Positions 1-7,679 of a stretch of 64,000 nucleotides of DNA are shown piece after piece (within the stretch, counting starts at the first letter, position 1; each line of letters begins with the position of its first letter). The notes beneath the pieces were generated by a model, which was not told where the DNA came from, did not search any database, and was given only the letters and a program-made list of their open reading frames with translations. Source of the stretch: Segatella copri (GTDB lineage: Bacteria > Bacteroidota > Bacteroidia > Bacteroidales > Bacteroidaceae); NCBI RefSeq assembly GCF_015074785.1, contig NZ_CP042464.1, positions 372,001 through 436,000 of the forward strand. The letters run 5' to 3'. Both the position numbers and the translations under genes were made by a program.

Positions 1-957
1 CGAATCAAGGAAATCGTAAACTATGGTCTCAATGCCGGTCTCTGTGTCATCATCAACGAACACTGGGATGGCGGATGGATGGAGCATGATGCCTTTACCA
101 GCGGGGCGAATGTGGCAGAGCATAAGGAGATGTTCCGCAAGCTGTGGACGAATATAGCAAAGGAATTCAAGACGTATGACCAGCGGGTTCTCTTTGCTGC
201 CCTCAACGAACCGGGAGTGGGAGGCGCCAGTCCGCAGGTTCAAGGCGACATGCTGGCTCCTGATAGTAAGGAGTTTACCGACCGTCTCCTGGCATACGAA
301 CAGGTGTTTATCGATGCCGTCCGTGCTACCGGTGGTAATAATGCCAGCCGTGTGCTCATCGTACAGACTCCAAAGACCGAGATTGATTTGGCTGCCAAGG
401 ATTATTATGACATTACCCGTCTGAAGGATAAGGCGAAGAACTGCCTGATGGCAGAGGTTCATTTCTATGATCCCTATACCTTCACCCTGATGGACAAGGA
501 TGCTGATTGGGGCAAGGTGGCTCTTTATTGGAAAGGACATGCGCCTGCCGATGACCAGGGACGAACCGTAAACACCATCTTTTATAATAATAAGAACGTG
601 GATGCCTACCAGCATATTATCAACCAGGTGATGAAGATGAAGAAGAAGTTTGTGGACAAGGGCTATCCGGTAGTCATCGGCGAATATGGTGCCAACCGTA
701 AGGATGCCTCTCTCTTCGGTGGTAATCAGGAGAAGCATAATGAGAGTATGATGGCATGGTATGGTGCTGTGACTGCCGAAATGATGAAGGCAGGACTTAT
801 CCCATACGTCTGGGATATCAATGTGCAGCCTCTTCCTCACATGACCATCTTCGACAGAAAGAAACAGGTAGTTTCCGACTCCTATATATTTAAAGGTGTG
901 ATGCAGGGAGCAGGCGAAGGGATGGAAGATTACCTGAAAATCTATCCGAAACCTTAG
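1..957 (+). CDS. GH5 family glycoside hydrolase, C-terminal part (5' end outside window)
   Basis: The reading frame is open from base 1, so this is the last 318 residues of a secreted endo-glycanase, probably acting on mannan, glucomannan or beta-glucan. Both GH5 catalytic glutamates are visible: the acid/base in ALNEP (codon at 208-210) and the nucleophile in VIGEYG (codon at 682-684). Upstream of the first internal ATG (79) the frame reads INEHWDGGW, a conserved GH5 strand, so that ATG is not the start. The missing N-terminus could hold a signal peptide alone or a second catalytic domain, as in the GH26-GH5 enzyme at 10598-12958. It lies 141 bp before a second GH5 gene on the same strand. 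Substrate is inferred from the neighbours. Confidence 0.85.
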   Translation, partial: RIKEIVNYGLNAGLCVIINEHWDGGWMEHDAFTSGANVAEHKEMFRKLWTNIAKEFKTYDQRVLFAALNEPGVGGASPQVQGDMLAPDSKEFTDRLLAYEQVFIDAVRATGGNNASRVLIVQTPKTEIDLAAKDYYDITRLKDKAKNCLMAEVHFYDPYTFTLMDKDADWGKVALYWKGHAPADDQGRTVNTIFYNNKNVDAYQHIINQVMKMKKKFVDKGYPVVIGEYGANRKDASLFGGNQEKHNESMMAWYGAVTAEMMKAGLIPYVWDINVQPLPHMTIFDRKKQVVSDSYIFKGVMQGAGEGMEDYLKIYPKP

Positions 958-1010
958 AAAAAAGCAGAAAAAGCAATAATAAATAAGCATAGTTTAGATT
1001 TATATGTAGA

Positions 1011-1043
1011 AAGGGCAAAAAAGTATCATGCTTTTTTGCCCTT
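1011..1043 (+). terminator. Rho-independent terminator after the first GH5 gene
   Basis: A perfect 13-bp stem (1011-1023 with 1031-1043) with a 7-nt loop. The descending arm is T-rich (CTTTTTTG). It begins about 55 bp after the stop codon. Confidence 0.7.
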
Positions 1044-1049
1044 ATTTAG

Positions 1050-1057
1050 TATCTTTG
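1050..1057 (+). promoter_or_regulatory. -7 promoter element for the GH5_7-like gene
   Basis: TATCTTTG fits the Bacteroidetes -7 consensus TAnnTTTG and sits about 40 bp before the start codon at 1099. No TTTG at the expected 19-21 bp upstream was found, so only the -7 part is supported. Confidence 0.5.
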
Positions 1058-1098
1058 CAACCGAAAATGAATCTTTAAACTGTAAACTTAAATAATAA

Positions 1099-2385
1099 AT
1101 GAAGAAGATATTTATTTTATTGATGATGGCATTGGCTACATGCAATATCTCAGCGAAGTCAAACTTTGTGCAGGTAAAGGACGGACATTTCGTTCGTGAT
1201 GGTAAACCTTATTATTATGTAGGTACCAATTTCTGGTATGGTGCAATCCTCGGTTCAGAAGGACAGGGTGGCAACCGTGAGCGTCTCTGTAGGGAACTCG
1301 ATAAGATGAAGGAGATGGGCATTGATAATCTCCGCATCCTGGTGGGCTCTGATGGAAAGCGAGGAGTGAAGACCAAAGTTGAGCCGACGCTGCAGGAAGC
1401 TCCGGGCGTTTATAACGATACGATTCTTGCAGGTCTTGACTATCTTCTGATGGAGATGGGCAAACGCAAGATGCTGGCCGTGCTCTACCTGAACAATTCC
1501 TGGGAATGGAGTGGCGGTTATGGCTATTACCTGGAGCAGGCTGGTTTGGGTCAGGCTCCCCGTCCTAACGAAGATGGATATCCTGCCTTCATGAACTTCG
1601 TCGCCAAATATGCATCCTGCGAAAAGGCGCATCAGCTTTTCTATGATTATGTGAAATTCATACTTACGAGAACCAACAGATATACAAAGAAGAAGTATAA
1701 GGATGACCCGGCCATCATGTCATGGCAGATAGGTAATGAGCCTCGTGCTTTCAGCAAAGAGCAGTTGCCTGCTTTCGAAAAGTGGCTGGGTGAAGCGAGC
1801 AAGCTGATCCGTTCGCTCGATAAGAATCATCTGATTTCTATCGGTAGCGAAGGTAAATGGGGATGTGAAGGAGAACTGAACTGTTGGGAACGGATCTGTG
1901 CCGACAAGAATGTGGATTATTGCAACATTCATCTTTGGCCATACAACTGGAGTTGGGCTAGAAAAGACCATTTGCAGGAAGATTTGGGAATCTCCTGCCA
2001 GAACACAAAGGACTATATTGATGAACATCTTGAGGTATGCGGACGTATCAGGAAGCCATTGGTGATGGAGGAGTTCGGCTATCCTCGTGATGGTTTCTCT
2101 TTCTCAACTTCTTCTACAACAGAAGCACGTGATGGATATTATAAGTATGTGTTCAGTCTTGTTGGCGACAATGCAGCATCCGGCGGTTACTTTGCCGGTT
2201 GCAACTTCTGGGGATGGGGCGGCTTTGCCAATCCTAAGCATGAGCAGTGGCAGGTAGGTGATGACTACACCGGTGATCCTGCTCAGGAAGCGCAAGGTCT
2301 GAACTCCGTTTTCTCTACCGATAAATCTACATTGGATGTAGTAAAGACGCAGGTAGACAGAATGAAGAAGATTGGTAAGTTATAA
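1099..2385 (+). CDS. Secreted GH5 beta-mannanase (GH5_7-like)
   Basis: A 428-residue enzyme predicted to cut internal beta-1,4-mannosidic bonds in mannan. Residues 1-19 form a signal peptide with hydrophobic core FILLMMALATC. The mature part is a single TIM barrel starting with the DGKPYYYVGTNFWYG segment typical of GH5_7 mannanases. The acid/base is E214 in QIGNEP and the nucleophile E325 in VMEEFG. There is no lipobox, so it is periplasmic or secreted. The gene has its own -7 element at 1050 and a terminator at 2413-2450. The mannanase call rests on GH5_7-like sequence features and on the mannan gene cluster nearby. Confidence 0.88.
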   Translation: MKKIFILLMMALATCNISAKSNFVQVKDGHFVRDGKPYYYVGTNFWYGAILGSEGQGGNRERLCRELDKMKEMGIDNLRILVGSDGKRGVKTKVEPTLQEAPGVYNDTILAGLDYLLMEMGKRKMLAVLYLNNSWEWSGGYGYYLEQAGLGQAPRPNEDGYPAFMNFVAKYASCEKAHQLFYDYVKFILTRTNRYTKKKYKDDPAIMSWQIGNEPRAFSKEQLPAFEKWLGEASKLIRSLDKNHLISIGSEGKWGCEGELNCWERICADKNVDYCNIHLWPYNWSWARKDHLQEDLGISCQNTKDYIDEHLEVCGRIRKPLVMEEFGYPRDGFSFSTSSTTEARDGYYKYVFSLVGDNAASGGYFAGCNFWGWGGFANPKHEQWQVGDDYTGDPAQEAQGLNSVFSTDKSTLDVVKTQVDRMKKIGKL

Positions 2386-2412
2386 GTTTAGTGAAATTGT
2401 TAGTTGTTTTAG

Positions 2413-2450
2413 GAGGGTGTGCCATCAGTTCATGGTGCACCCTCTTTTTT
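2413..2450 (+). terminator. Rho-independent terminator after GH5 mannanase
   Basis: Stem GAGGGTG..CCAT (2413-2425) pairs with ATGG..CACCCTC (2432-2443) through two wobble pairs, loop CAGTTC, followed by TTTTTT. Confidence 0.75.
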
Positions 2451-2509
2451 CTGGCTTTTTCGTGTCCTGTACTTCCCTGAAAAAGGTTGTCACTTAGGAA
2501 CAAACAGAA

Positions 2510-2953
2510 GTGACAATGAAACGTAAGACAAGAATTGAACGTGTGTATAATGAGGACACAGGTTGGTTTGAGACCCGTGAGGTAGAGTTGAATAGCTACT
2601 CTTTTACAGATGATGATCGTATCATGATAGTTCGAGAGTATATGGAGAGTGGGCTCCCAGCAGAAGAAATCATCAAGAAATACTATATAAGCAGTCGTAC
2701 AGTGCTATTTTCTTGGATGGATAAGTTCTTAAATGAAAAAGATTTGTTATCTTTGCCGCCAGAAGACCAAAACCGTGACGATATGGCAAAGACAACAAAT
2801 GAACAGTTGAAAGAGAAAGATGCAGAGATTAAGCGTCTCCGCAAGGCTTTGGAGTTAGAGAAGCTTCGCTCTAAGGCATTCTCCACCATGATTGACCTCG
2901 CAGAAGAAACCTTCAATATTCCTGTGAGAAAAAAATCTGGTACCAAACAGTAA
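2510..2953 (+). CDS. IS3-type transposase OrfA (helix-turn-helix protein)
   Basis: This 147-residue protein is the DNA-binding half of the transposase. A helix-turn-helix region lies at about 32-75 (EYMESGLPAEEIIKKYYISS), followed by a leucine/lysine-rich coiled coil at about 98-125 (KEKDAEIKRLRKALELEK). The 3' end carries a run of seven A (2929-2935) read as A_AAA_AAA in frame, a classical -1 slippery heptamer. The -1 frame is open from there into OrfB, so an OrfAB fusion is expected. The Met encoded at 2516 is an alternative start. Confidence 0.85.
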   Translation: MTMKRKTRIERVYNEDTGWFETREVELNSYSFTDDDRIMIVREYMESGLPAEEIIKKYYISSRTVLFSWMDKFLNEKDLLSLPPEDQNRDDMAKTTNEQLKEKDAEIKRLRKALELEKLRSKAFSTMIDLAEETFNIPVRKKSGTKQ

Positions 2954-2955
2954 GC

Positions 2956-3858
2956 TTGCTCCGCACAGAGTGCCAGAGCCAAGGTTTAGGCACTCTATGC
3001 GGGCTGTTTGGTTTCACCCGGCAAGCATATAATAAGCGCAATGTCTCTGACGGCTTTGCTGAAGAGGCCATTGAGTCTATCATCATTGAAAAGGCACGTG
3101 AGTATCGTAAGTCGAATCCTGGCTTAGGAGCTGCAAAGTTGCATGCCATATTGAAACAGATGTTTGAGGATACTGGCTGCTTCCCTGGTCGTGACGCATT
3201 TATTGAGATGCTGCGTAAGCATGGACTCATGGTACGTATAAAGCGCCGTAGGCGCTATAAGACAACAGATTCCGACCATAATTATCGCAAATATCCAAAC
3301 CTGATTAAGGGAGTAGTTCCTACCCATCCGAACCAGATTTGGGCAAGTGACATCACCTATGTTGAAACCAATGAAGGTGTGTGCTATCTCTCGCTTATAA
3401 CAGATCTGTATTCCCATAAAATCGTTGGATGGGCTGTTGGTCCAACATTAGAAACTGTATATCCATTAGAAGCGCTTAAAATGGCATATAAAAGCATTGA
3501 TGAAGAAACTGCAAAAGGACTCATTCATCACTCTGACAGAGGAAGCCAGTATTGCAGTCAGAATTATGTATCTATCCTAAAAAGTCATGGCTCACAAATA
3601 AGTATGACTCAAACAGGAGATCCTTTGGAGAATGCTATAGCAGAACGTGCAAACGGCATTTTAAAAACAGAATGGCTTTATAGAATGACAATTCCTACTC
3701 GTAAAGTATGTAAGAAGGAACTGACCAGGATTATTGCGTTTTATAACGACGAAAGACCGCATATGAGTATCGGTAATCAAACACCATCAGTTGCACATAC
3801 TCAAGTGGGGCCACAGCAGAAAATGTGGAAAAATCCTTGGGAAAATTCTTCTAATTAG
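2956..3858 (+). CDS. IS3-type transposase OrfB (DDE integrase core)
   Basis: The catalytic part of the transposase, 300 residues counted from a TTG at 2956. It is probably translated mainly as an OrfAB fusion by -1 frameshifting, because the -1 frame is open from the A7 run at 2929 through 2956 with no stop. An HTH_21-like segment (about 40-100) precedes the rve integrase core. The acidic triad is D132 (WASDITY), D194 (HHSDRGSQY) and E230 (NAIAERANG), with the usual downstream LKTE. The domain is full length and looks active. Confidence 0.9.
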   Translation: MLRTECQSQGLGTLCGLFGFTRQAYNKRNVSDGFAEEAIESIIIEKAREYRKSNPGLGAAKLHAILKQMFEDTGCFPGRDAFIEMLRKHGLMVRIKRRRRYKTTDSDHNYRKYPNLIKGVVPTHPNQIWASDITYVETNEGVCYLSLITDLYSHKIVGWAVGPTLETVYPLEALKMAYKSIDEETAKGLIHHSDRGSQYCSQNYVSILKSHGSQISMTQTGDPLENAIAERANGILKTEWLYRMTIPTRKVCKKELTRIIAFYNDERPHMSIGNQTPSVAHTQVGPQQKMWKNPWENSSN

Positions 3859-4058
3859 TTGAAAATGTGTATCTTTGCATTTGAAAGAATATCATCACCG
3901 TAACCTTTCTAGGGATAGCTCCTTAAAAAGAGTAACCTAGTTAGGTATAATGGGTATTCGCTGACAACCCATATAGTGATAAAATTAAAAATGCGTAACT
4001 CATTTAGTGATACAAAAAATAGATAGTAACAAATTTAGTTTAACCATCCTAAAGGTGA

Positions 4059-4102
4059 CAACTTTTTCACGTATAAGACACAACTTTTTCACGTATAAGA
4101 CA
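4059..4102. repeat. Tandem duplication of a 22-bp IS end
   Basis: Two perfect adjacent copies (4059-4080 and 4081-4102) of a 22-bp unit that begins CAACTTTTTC and ends GTATAAGACA. The first copy is the outer part of the right end of IS copy 1. A third partial copy, GTATAAGACA, occurs beyond the second IS at 5741-5750. Confidence 0.85.
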
Positions 4103-4159
4103 AGTATGCTGCCCCTCAAAAAGTAGACACAGAAAGGTGGAAAACTGATGGAAAATGAT

Positions 4160-4167
4160 TACCTTTG
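4160..4167 (+). promoter_or_regulatory. -7 promoter element of the copy 2 transposase
   Basis: TACCTTTG fits TAnnTTTG. It lies just before a strong stem-loop (4180-4228) and 116 bp before the chosen OrfA start. Confidence 0.5.
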
Positions 4168-4179
4168 CAAGCAGATAGA

Positions 4180-4228
4180 GTTGTGTGCCCTGTAGAGAGG
4201 GCGTAGCCCGAACGTAAGGGCACACAAC
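4180..4228 (+). promoter_or_regulatory. Stable leader stem-loop upstream of the copy 2 transposase
   Basis: A perfect 12-bp stem, GTTGTGTGCCCT (4180-4191) with AGGGCACACAAC (4217-4228), encloses a small inner hairpin GGGC-GTA-GCCC (4199-4209). There is no T-run, so it is not an obvious terminator. It could limit read-in transcription or translation, as leader hairpins do in other IS elements. The GCCCTGTA...AGGGC words resemble the palindromes at 43310-43389. Confidence 0.6.
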
Positions 4229-4282
4229 TTGCCGAAGCACGGTTATCTTATCGTCAAGTATTCACCAGAAAGGAAACTTTTT

Positions 4283-4630
4283 ATGGCAAAGCATTTAAAT
4301 CCATTGGAAAAGGAGTTCTTGATTCGTAAGTTCAAGGGAAACTCCAAAGTTAAGCTCAGTGATTTCTGCAGGGCAAACAATGTCTCGGAAACTTCTTTTA
4401 AGAAGTGGCTGAAGCAATATGAAGAAGCAGGCATAGAGGGGTTGGCTCGTGCTGATGCTGAGATTGGGAACATACTTCCTGAGGGCATTGACAAAACCAA
4501 GGAGGGGTATAAGCGAGAAATCCTACGCTTGCGTATTGAGAATGAACGGCTCAAAAAAAAATATCTGGTGAGGCAGAACGAGGATGGGCAAACGGAGTAT
4601 GTTCGTTTAAAAATGAAGAGTTCAAAATAG
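4283..4630 (+). CDS. IS3-type transposase OrfA, copy 2
   Basis: A 115-residue DNA-binding subunit. The frame is open from a TTG at 4229, but the ATG at 4283 has a good ribosome-binding site (AAAGGAAA at 4270-4277), so it is preferred. The protein has a helix-turn-helix (KLSDFCRANNVSETSFKKWL) and a C-terminal leucine-zipper-like helix (REILRLRIENERLKKK). Nine A at 4553-4561 form a slippery run. A -1 shift there reads without a stop into OrfB through NEEFKIVDMLSHEYPV, a typical OrfB beginning. The stop (TAG, 4628-4630) overlaps the GTG at 4630. Confidence 0.85.
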   Translation: MAKHLNPLEKEFLIRKFKGNSKVKLSDFCRANNVSETSFKKWLKQYEEAGIEGLARADAEIGNILPEGIDKTKEGYKREILRLRIENERLKKKYLVRQNEDGQTEYVRLKMKSSK

Positions 4631-5589
4631 TGGACATGCTATCGCACGAGTATCCTGTCAAGGATATCTGCAAGATGATGGGAGTAAGTCGGTCGGGGTA
4701 TTACAAGTGGCTTAGAAGAGAGCCTTCATCCCGTGAGATCAATCGTGAGTTCATGGTGGGTGTGGTTGAGGACATACACTCGGAACACCCTACACATGGC
4801 TACAGGTGGGTGGCAGCGTACATAAGAATCAATTTACAGTTGAGTATCAGCGACAATTTCTCTTATAAATGCTTCCAATATCTTGGTATTCAGTCACAAA
4901 CGAGACACAAGATACATTACAAACCACGTAAGGTAAAGGATAAGTACCCCAACCTCATTTATTCCACGTGGGACACGGTAGACAGACCTCGACAAGTTAT
5001 CGTCTCTGACATGACAGTCATCAAATACTCTTGGTTCTTCTTTGAGTTGACCATGTATTTCGATGTCTTTACGAAAGAAATCCTAACGTGGCATGTGGCT
5101 GAGAGACGTGGACATAGAGACCAGTACATTGATGGGCTAAATGATGTCATCAACCTGTTGAAGGGCACAGATGAGCCAACTGTTCTTCATACGGACCAAG
5201 GTAGCGTGTATGCTTCGCTCGCCTATAATGAGCTGATAAAGGACACCTTGATTGTGAGGTCTATGTCCAGGGCAGGAAAGCCTACAGACAACCCTGTGAA
5301 CGAATCCCTCAACGGATGGATAAAAGAGGAATTGTTCATAGACTTCAAGATTGAGACATGTAATTCAAGAGAGGAGTTCGAGGAGGCCTTGGACGCATAC
5401 GTGGATTATTACAATGAGAAAAGACCATGTTATGCTATCGGCTATGATACGCCAAATAATTACAGGAAGAGGTTTTATAAAGGGGAGCTTCCAAGAAAGG
5501 ACACTTTTGGGAAGCGAGAGGCTAATGCAACACCGAAGTTCATCACAGAACGGAAGAAAATGGCTGGAAATGAGAAAAATAAAGAATAA
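4630..5589 (+). CDS. IS3-type transposase OrfB, copy 2 (DDE integrase core)
   Basis: The catalytic subunit, 319 residues from the GTG at 4630, which overlaps the OrfA stop by one base. It is more likely made as an OrfAB fusion through the A9 run at 4553-4561. The N-terminal segment VKDICKMMGVSRSGYYKWL is the standard IS3 OrfB helix-turn-helix. The DDE residues are D127 (VIVSDMTV), D189 (LHTDQGS) and E225 (NPVNESLNGW), followed by IKEE. It appears intact, with a lysine-rich C-terminal tail. Confidence 0.9.
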   Translation: MDMLSHEYPVKDICKMMGVSRSGYYKWLRREPSSREINREFMVGVVEDIHSEHPTHGYRWVAAYIRINLQLSISDNFSYKCFQYLGIQSQTRHKIHYKPRKVKDKYPNLIYSTWDTVDRPRQVIVSDMTVIKYSWFFFELTMYFDVFTKEILTWHVAERRGHRDQYIDGLNDVINLLKGTDEPTVLHTDQGSVYASLAYNELIKDTLIVRSMSRAGKPTDNPVNESLNGWIKEELFIDFKIETCNSREEFEEALDAYVDYYNEKRPCYAIGYDTPNNYRKRFYKGELPRKDTFGKREANATPKFITERKKMAGNEKNKE

Positions 5590-5611
5590 TGTTCACTTTT
5601 ATAAAGAAAAA

Positions 5612-5643
5612 CTTGCAAATATGGATGAGATTGTCTACTTTTG
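5612..5643 (+). promoter_or_regulatory. Outward-facing promoter near the right end of IS copy 2
   Basis: CTTG (5612-5615), 20 bp, then TACTTTTG (5636-5643) matches the Bacteroidetes -33/-7 form. It lies between orfB and the right IS end and points to the ATPase gene at 5977. Confidence 0.5.
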
Positions 5644-5751
5644 CAAATGAAAAGGAACGAAATTTGATAGATATGTGTACTTTTAAAAATATAAATAATT
5701 AATAATCATTTTTTGTGTCCACTTTGGGGAACTGCTACAAGTATAAGACAA

Positions 5752-5838
5752 AAACCTCTGACTTTTTTATAATTTAAAATCAAAAAACCTCTGACTTTTT
5801 TATAATTTAGCATCAAATAACCTCTGACTTTTTTATAA
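5752..5838. repeat. Three tandem copies of a 33-bp AT-rich repeat
   Basis: The word ACCTCTGACTTTTTTATA starts at 5754, 5787 and 5820, an exact 33-bp period. The third copy is shortened. The array begins right after the IS flank. It contains no open frame of note and lies in the leader of the ATPase gene. Confidence 0.85.
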
Positions 5839-5877
5839 AAAAGCTTAATTGATTGGCTTTTATTCAGATAAAAGTGC

Positions 5878-5951
5878 TATCTTTGCATAAGATAAGCTGC
5901 ACTCGGCAATCAGAAAGCAAGCTTTCATTGCGCTCGTTTGCATTATCTTTG
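5878..5951 (+). promoter_or_regulatory. Two -7 promoter elements before the DUF4143-type ATPase
   Basis: TATCTTTG occurs at 5878-5885 (with ATTG 21 bp upstream at 5853-5856) and again at 5944-5951, about 25 bp before the start codon at 5977. The second lacks a visible -33 box. Confidence 0.5.
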
Positions 5952-5976
5952 CATTGAAAATCAATAATATAGAGAT

Positions 5977-7344
5977 ATGAAGTATCTGAAAAGACAAATA
6001 GATAAAGAGTTTGAAGCGTGGAAAAGTTCTGTAGAGCATAAACCATTGCTTGTGAGAGGAGCAAGGCAGGTAGGTAAGTCAAGTGCCATTAGACACTTGG
6101 GAGAGTCCTTTCCTTATTTCTTGGAAGTTAACTTTGAGCGTGATAAGACTGTCAAGGAATTCTTTGATGGAGATTTAAACGTGAAGTTTATTTCGGAGCA
6201 ATTGTCGGCATATTTCAAAGTTCCCGTTATTCCTGGCAAAACCTTGTTGTTCTTAGATGAGATACAGGCATGCCCTAATGCCATCCATAGCTTGTGGTTT
6301 TTCAAGGAAGATTATCCTGAACTTCATGTAGTGGCGGCTGGATCGCTGTTGGAATTTGCATTGAAGGATTTAGGTGCTTATGGAGTAGGGCGTATCCGCT
6401 CGATGTTTGTATATCCGATGTCTTTTGATGAATTCCTTTATGCTTTAGGTGATGATGGATTGGTAAGTATGAAACGGAATGCAACCTCTCAAAAGCCATT
6501 GATGAATGTCTTCTATGAGCGATTAGTGGAGAGGTTTCGTTCATTCTTGCTTATAGGTGGTATGCCTGCTGCTGTGGCTAAGTACGTTGATACGAATAGT
6601 TATTTGGAAGTAGACTCTGTGCTTAGTGAGTTGAAGCAAACTTATATAGATGATTTCGTGAAATATAAAGCAAAGGTCAATCCTGTTTTGCTGCGTCAAA
6701 CATTGTTTAGTGTGGCTCATCAAGTGGGGAGTAAATTCGTGTTTAGCCAAGTGGAAGGGGGATATACGACTGCGCAAGTCAAGAATGCTTTGGAGATGCT
6801 TAGAGATGCTGGTATCATTATACCTGTATGGCATACTGCGGCAAATGGCATTCCGCTTGGTGCAGAGATTAATCCGAAGTTTGTGAAGTATAATCTGATA
6901 GATCATGGCTTTCTCCTCAATCTGTTAGGAATAGGAGACTCTACTAATTCTATAGTGAAAGAACTATTGGTTGACAATGCTGCAGACTTAGTTGATAAGG
7001 GTAGTTTGACGGAGATGGTGGCAGGATTGGAATTACTAAAGTATATGTCGCCTAATGAGCGCCATGACTTATACTATTGGCAAAACTTGACTCGTGGAAC
7101 CGTTTCGGAGGTTGATTATGTCTTGTCTCGTGGCATTGACATTGTTCCGATGGAAGTGAAGTCTGGTTTACGAGGTTCGATGGCGAGTCTTTATGTTTTT
7201 ATGGAAAAAGAGCATATTAAGTATGCCATTCGCTGTTCTTTGGAGAATTTTGGGGAGTTTGTCAGCCCCAAAGGGAAGAAGATATTAGTCAATCCTCTTT
7301 ATGCTATTTCTAACTTGTTTTCTTGTGGTGAAAGACTTCTGTAG
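5977..7344 (+). CDS. ATP-binding protein, AAA_14 + DUF4143 type
   Basis: A 455-residue cytoplasmic protein of a large, poorly understood ATPase family. The Walker A motif is GARQVGKSS (28-36) and Walker B is LFLDEIQ (91-97), followed by the AAA sensor segment VVAAGSLLEFAL. The C-terminal DUF4143 part ends in a PD-(D/E)XK-like core: D380 in EVDYVL, then E393 and K395 in MEVKSG. This suggests a nuclease-type fold. The biological role is unknown; related genes are often horizontally acquired. It stands alone between two IS elements and a repeat-rich non-coding region, with leader repeats at 5752-5838. It is intact and of normal length. Confidence 0.85.
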   Translation: MKYLKRQIDKEFEAWKSSVEHKPLLVRGARQVGKSSAIRHLGESFPYFLEVNFERDKTVKEFFDGDLNVKFISEQLSAYFKVPVIPGKTLLFLDEIQACPNAIHSLWFFKEDYPELHVVAAGSLLEFALKDLGAYGVGRIRSMFVYPMSFDEFLYALGDDGLVSMKRNATSQKPLMNVFYERLVERFRSFLLIGGMPAAVAKYVDTNSYLEVDSVLSELKQTYIDDFVKYKAKVNPVLLRQTLFSVAHQVGSKFVFSQVEGGYTTAQVKNALEMLRDAGIIIPVWHTAANGIPLGAEINPKFVKYNLIDHGFLLNLLGIGDSTNSIVKELLVDNAADLVDKGSLTEMVAGLELLKYMSPNERHDLYYWQNLTRGTVSEVDYVLSRGIDIVPMEVKSGLRGSMASLYVFMEKEHIKYAIRCSLENFGEFVSPKGKKILVNPLYAISNLFSCGERLL

Positions 7345-7364
7345 GATTTTTTTTCGTAAAAGAA

Positions 7365-7463
7365 TTGCCATATTGCCATATAAGCTGGTAACAGCCTGAT
7401 TGTTAGTTGATACCGATATTGCAATAGCTTTTTAATTGCCATAATCTGCCATATATTGCCATA
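7365..7463. repeat. Dispersed TTGCCATA words
   Basis: TTGCCATA occurs at 7365, 7373, 7436 and 7456, plus CTGCCATA at 7446, in the non-coding stretch just after the ATPase gene. Meaning unknown. Confidence 0.6.
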
Positions 7464-7532
7464 AAAATAGCGATACTTAGGTGTTTTTTCGGTTCAATGC
7501 CTATTGTTTTTGATGCTATTTTTCCCGTATAA

Positions 7533-7664
7533 TCTCCAATGCTGTTCCCGAAATTGCGTCCCGACGTAGCATCTGGTACGTCCCGACGTGATAACAGACG
7601 CGTCACGACGCAGCGCCAGATACGTCGCGATGTAATTTCGGATACATCCTGTCCAGATTCAAGT
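7533..7664. repeat. Short array with 22-bp period (array A1)
   Basis: Clear units start at 7555, 7577, 7599 and 7621, exactly 22 bp apart, with degenerate units on both sides (7533 and 7643). Each clear unit opens with a near-palindromic word of the form ACGTC-C-CGACGT (variants GCGTCACGACGC, ACGTCGCGATGT). The second half of the unit is variable. The region encodes nothing convincing. Confidence 0.8.
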
Positions 7665-7679
7665 GAGCCTCATTTGAAC

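Larger units (their letters stand above)
2464..4080 (+). mobile_element. IS3-family-type insertion sequence, copy 1
   Basis: About 1.6 kb holding an OrfA/OrfB transposase pair. The left end (TGTCCTGTAC.., from 2464) and the inverted right end (to 4080, ..GTATAAGACA) are imperfect inverted repeats that share the core GAAAAA(G)GTTGTCAC. The last 22 bp of the right end are duplicated in tandem (4059-4102). About 220 bp of non-coding sequence lie between orfB and the right end and contain TATCTTTG at 3870-3877. No clear target-site duplication was found, so the exact borders are uncertain. Confidence 0.7.
4107..5736 (+). mobile_element. IS3-family-type insertion sequence, copy 2 (different lineage)
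   Basis: About 1.63 kb. The left end (GCTGCCCCTCAAAAAGTAGA from 4108) and inverted right end (5713-5736) match imperfectly around CCCC.AAA and AGT/GTGGACAC. The flanks carry the direct repeat ACAAGTAT (4100-4107 and 5737-5744), so the target duplication is at most 8 bp. IS3 elements usually duplicate 3-5 bp, and part of the match may be older sequence. Its proteins differ clearly from those of copy 1, so this is a second insertion beside the first, not a duplication of it. Confidence 0.75.
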
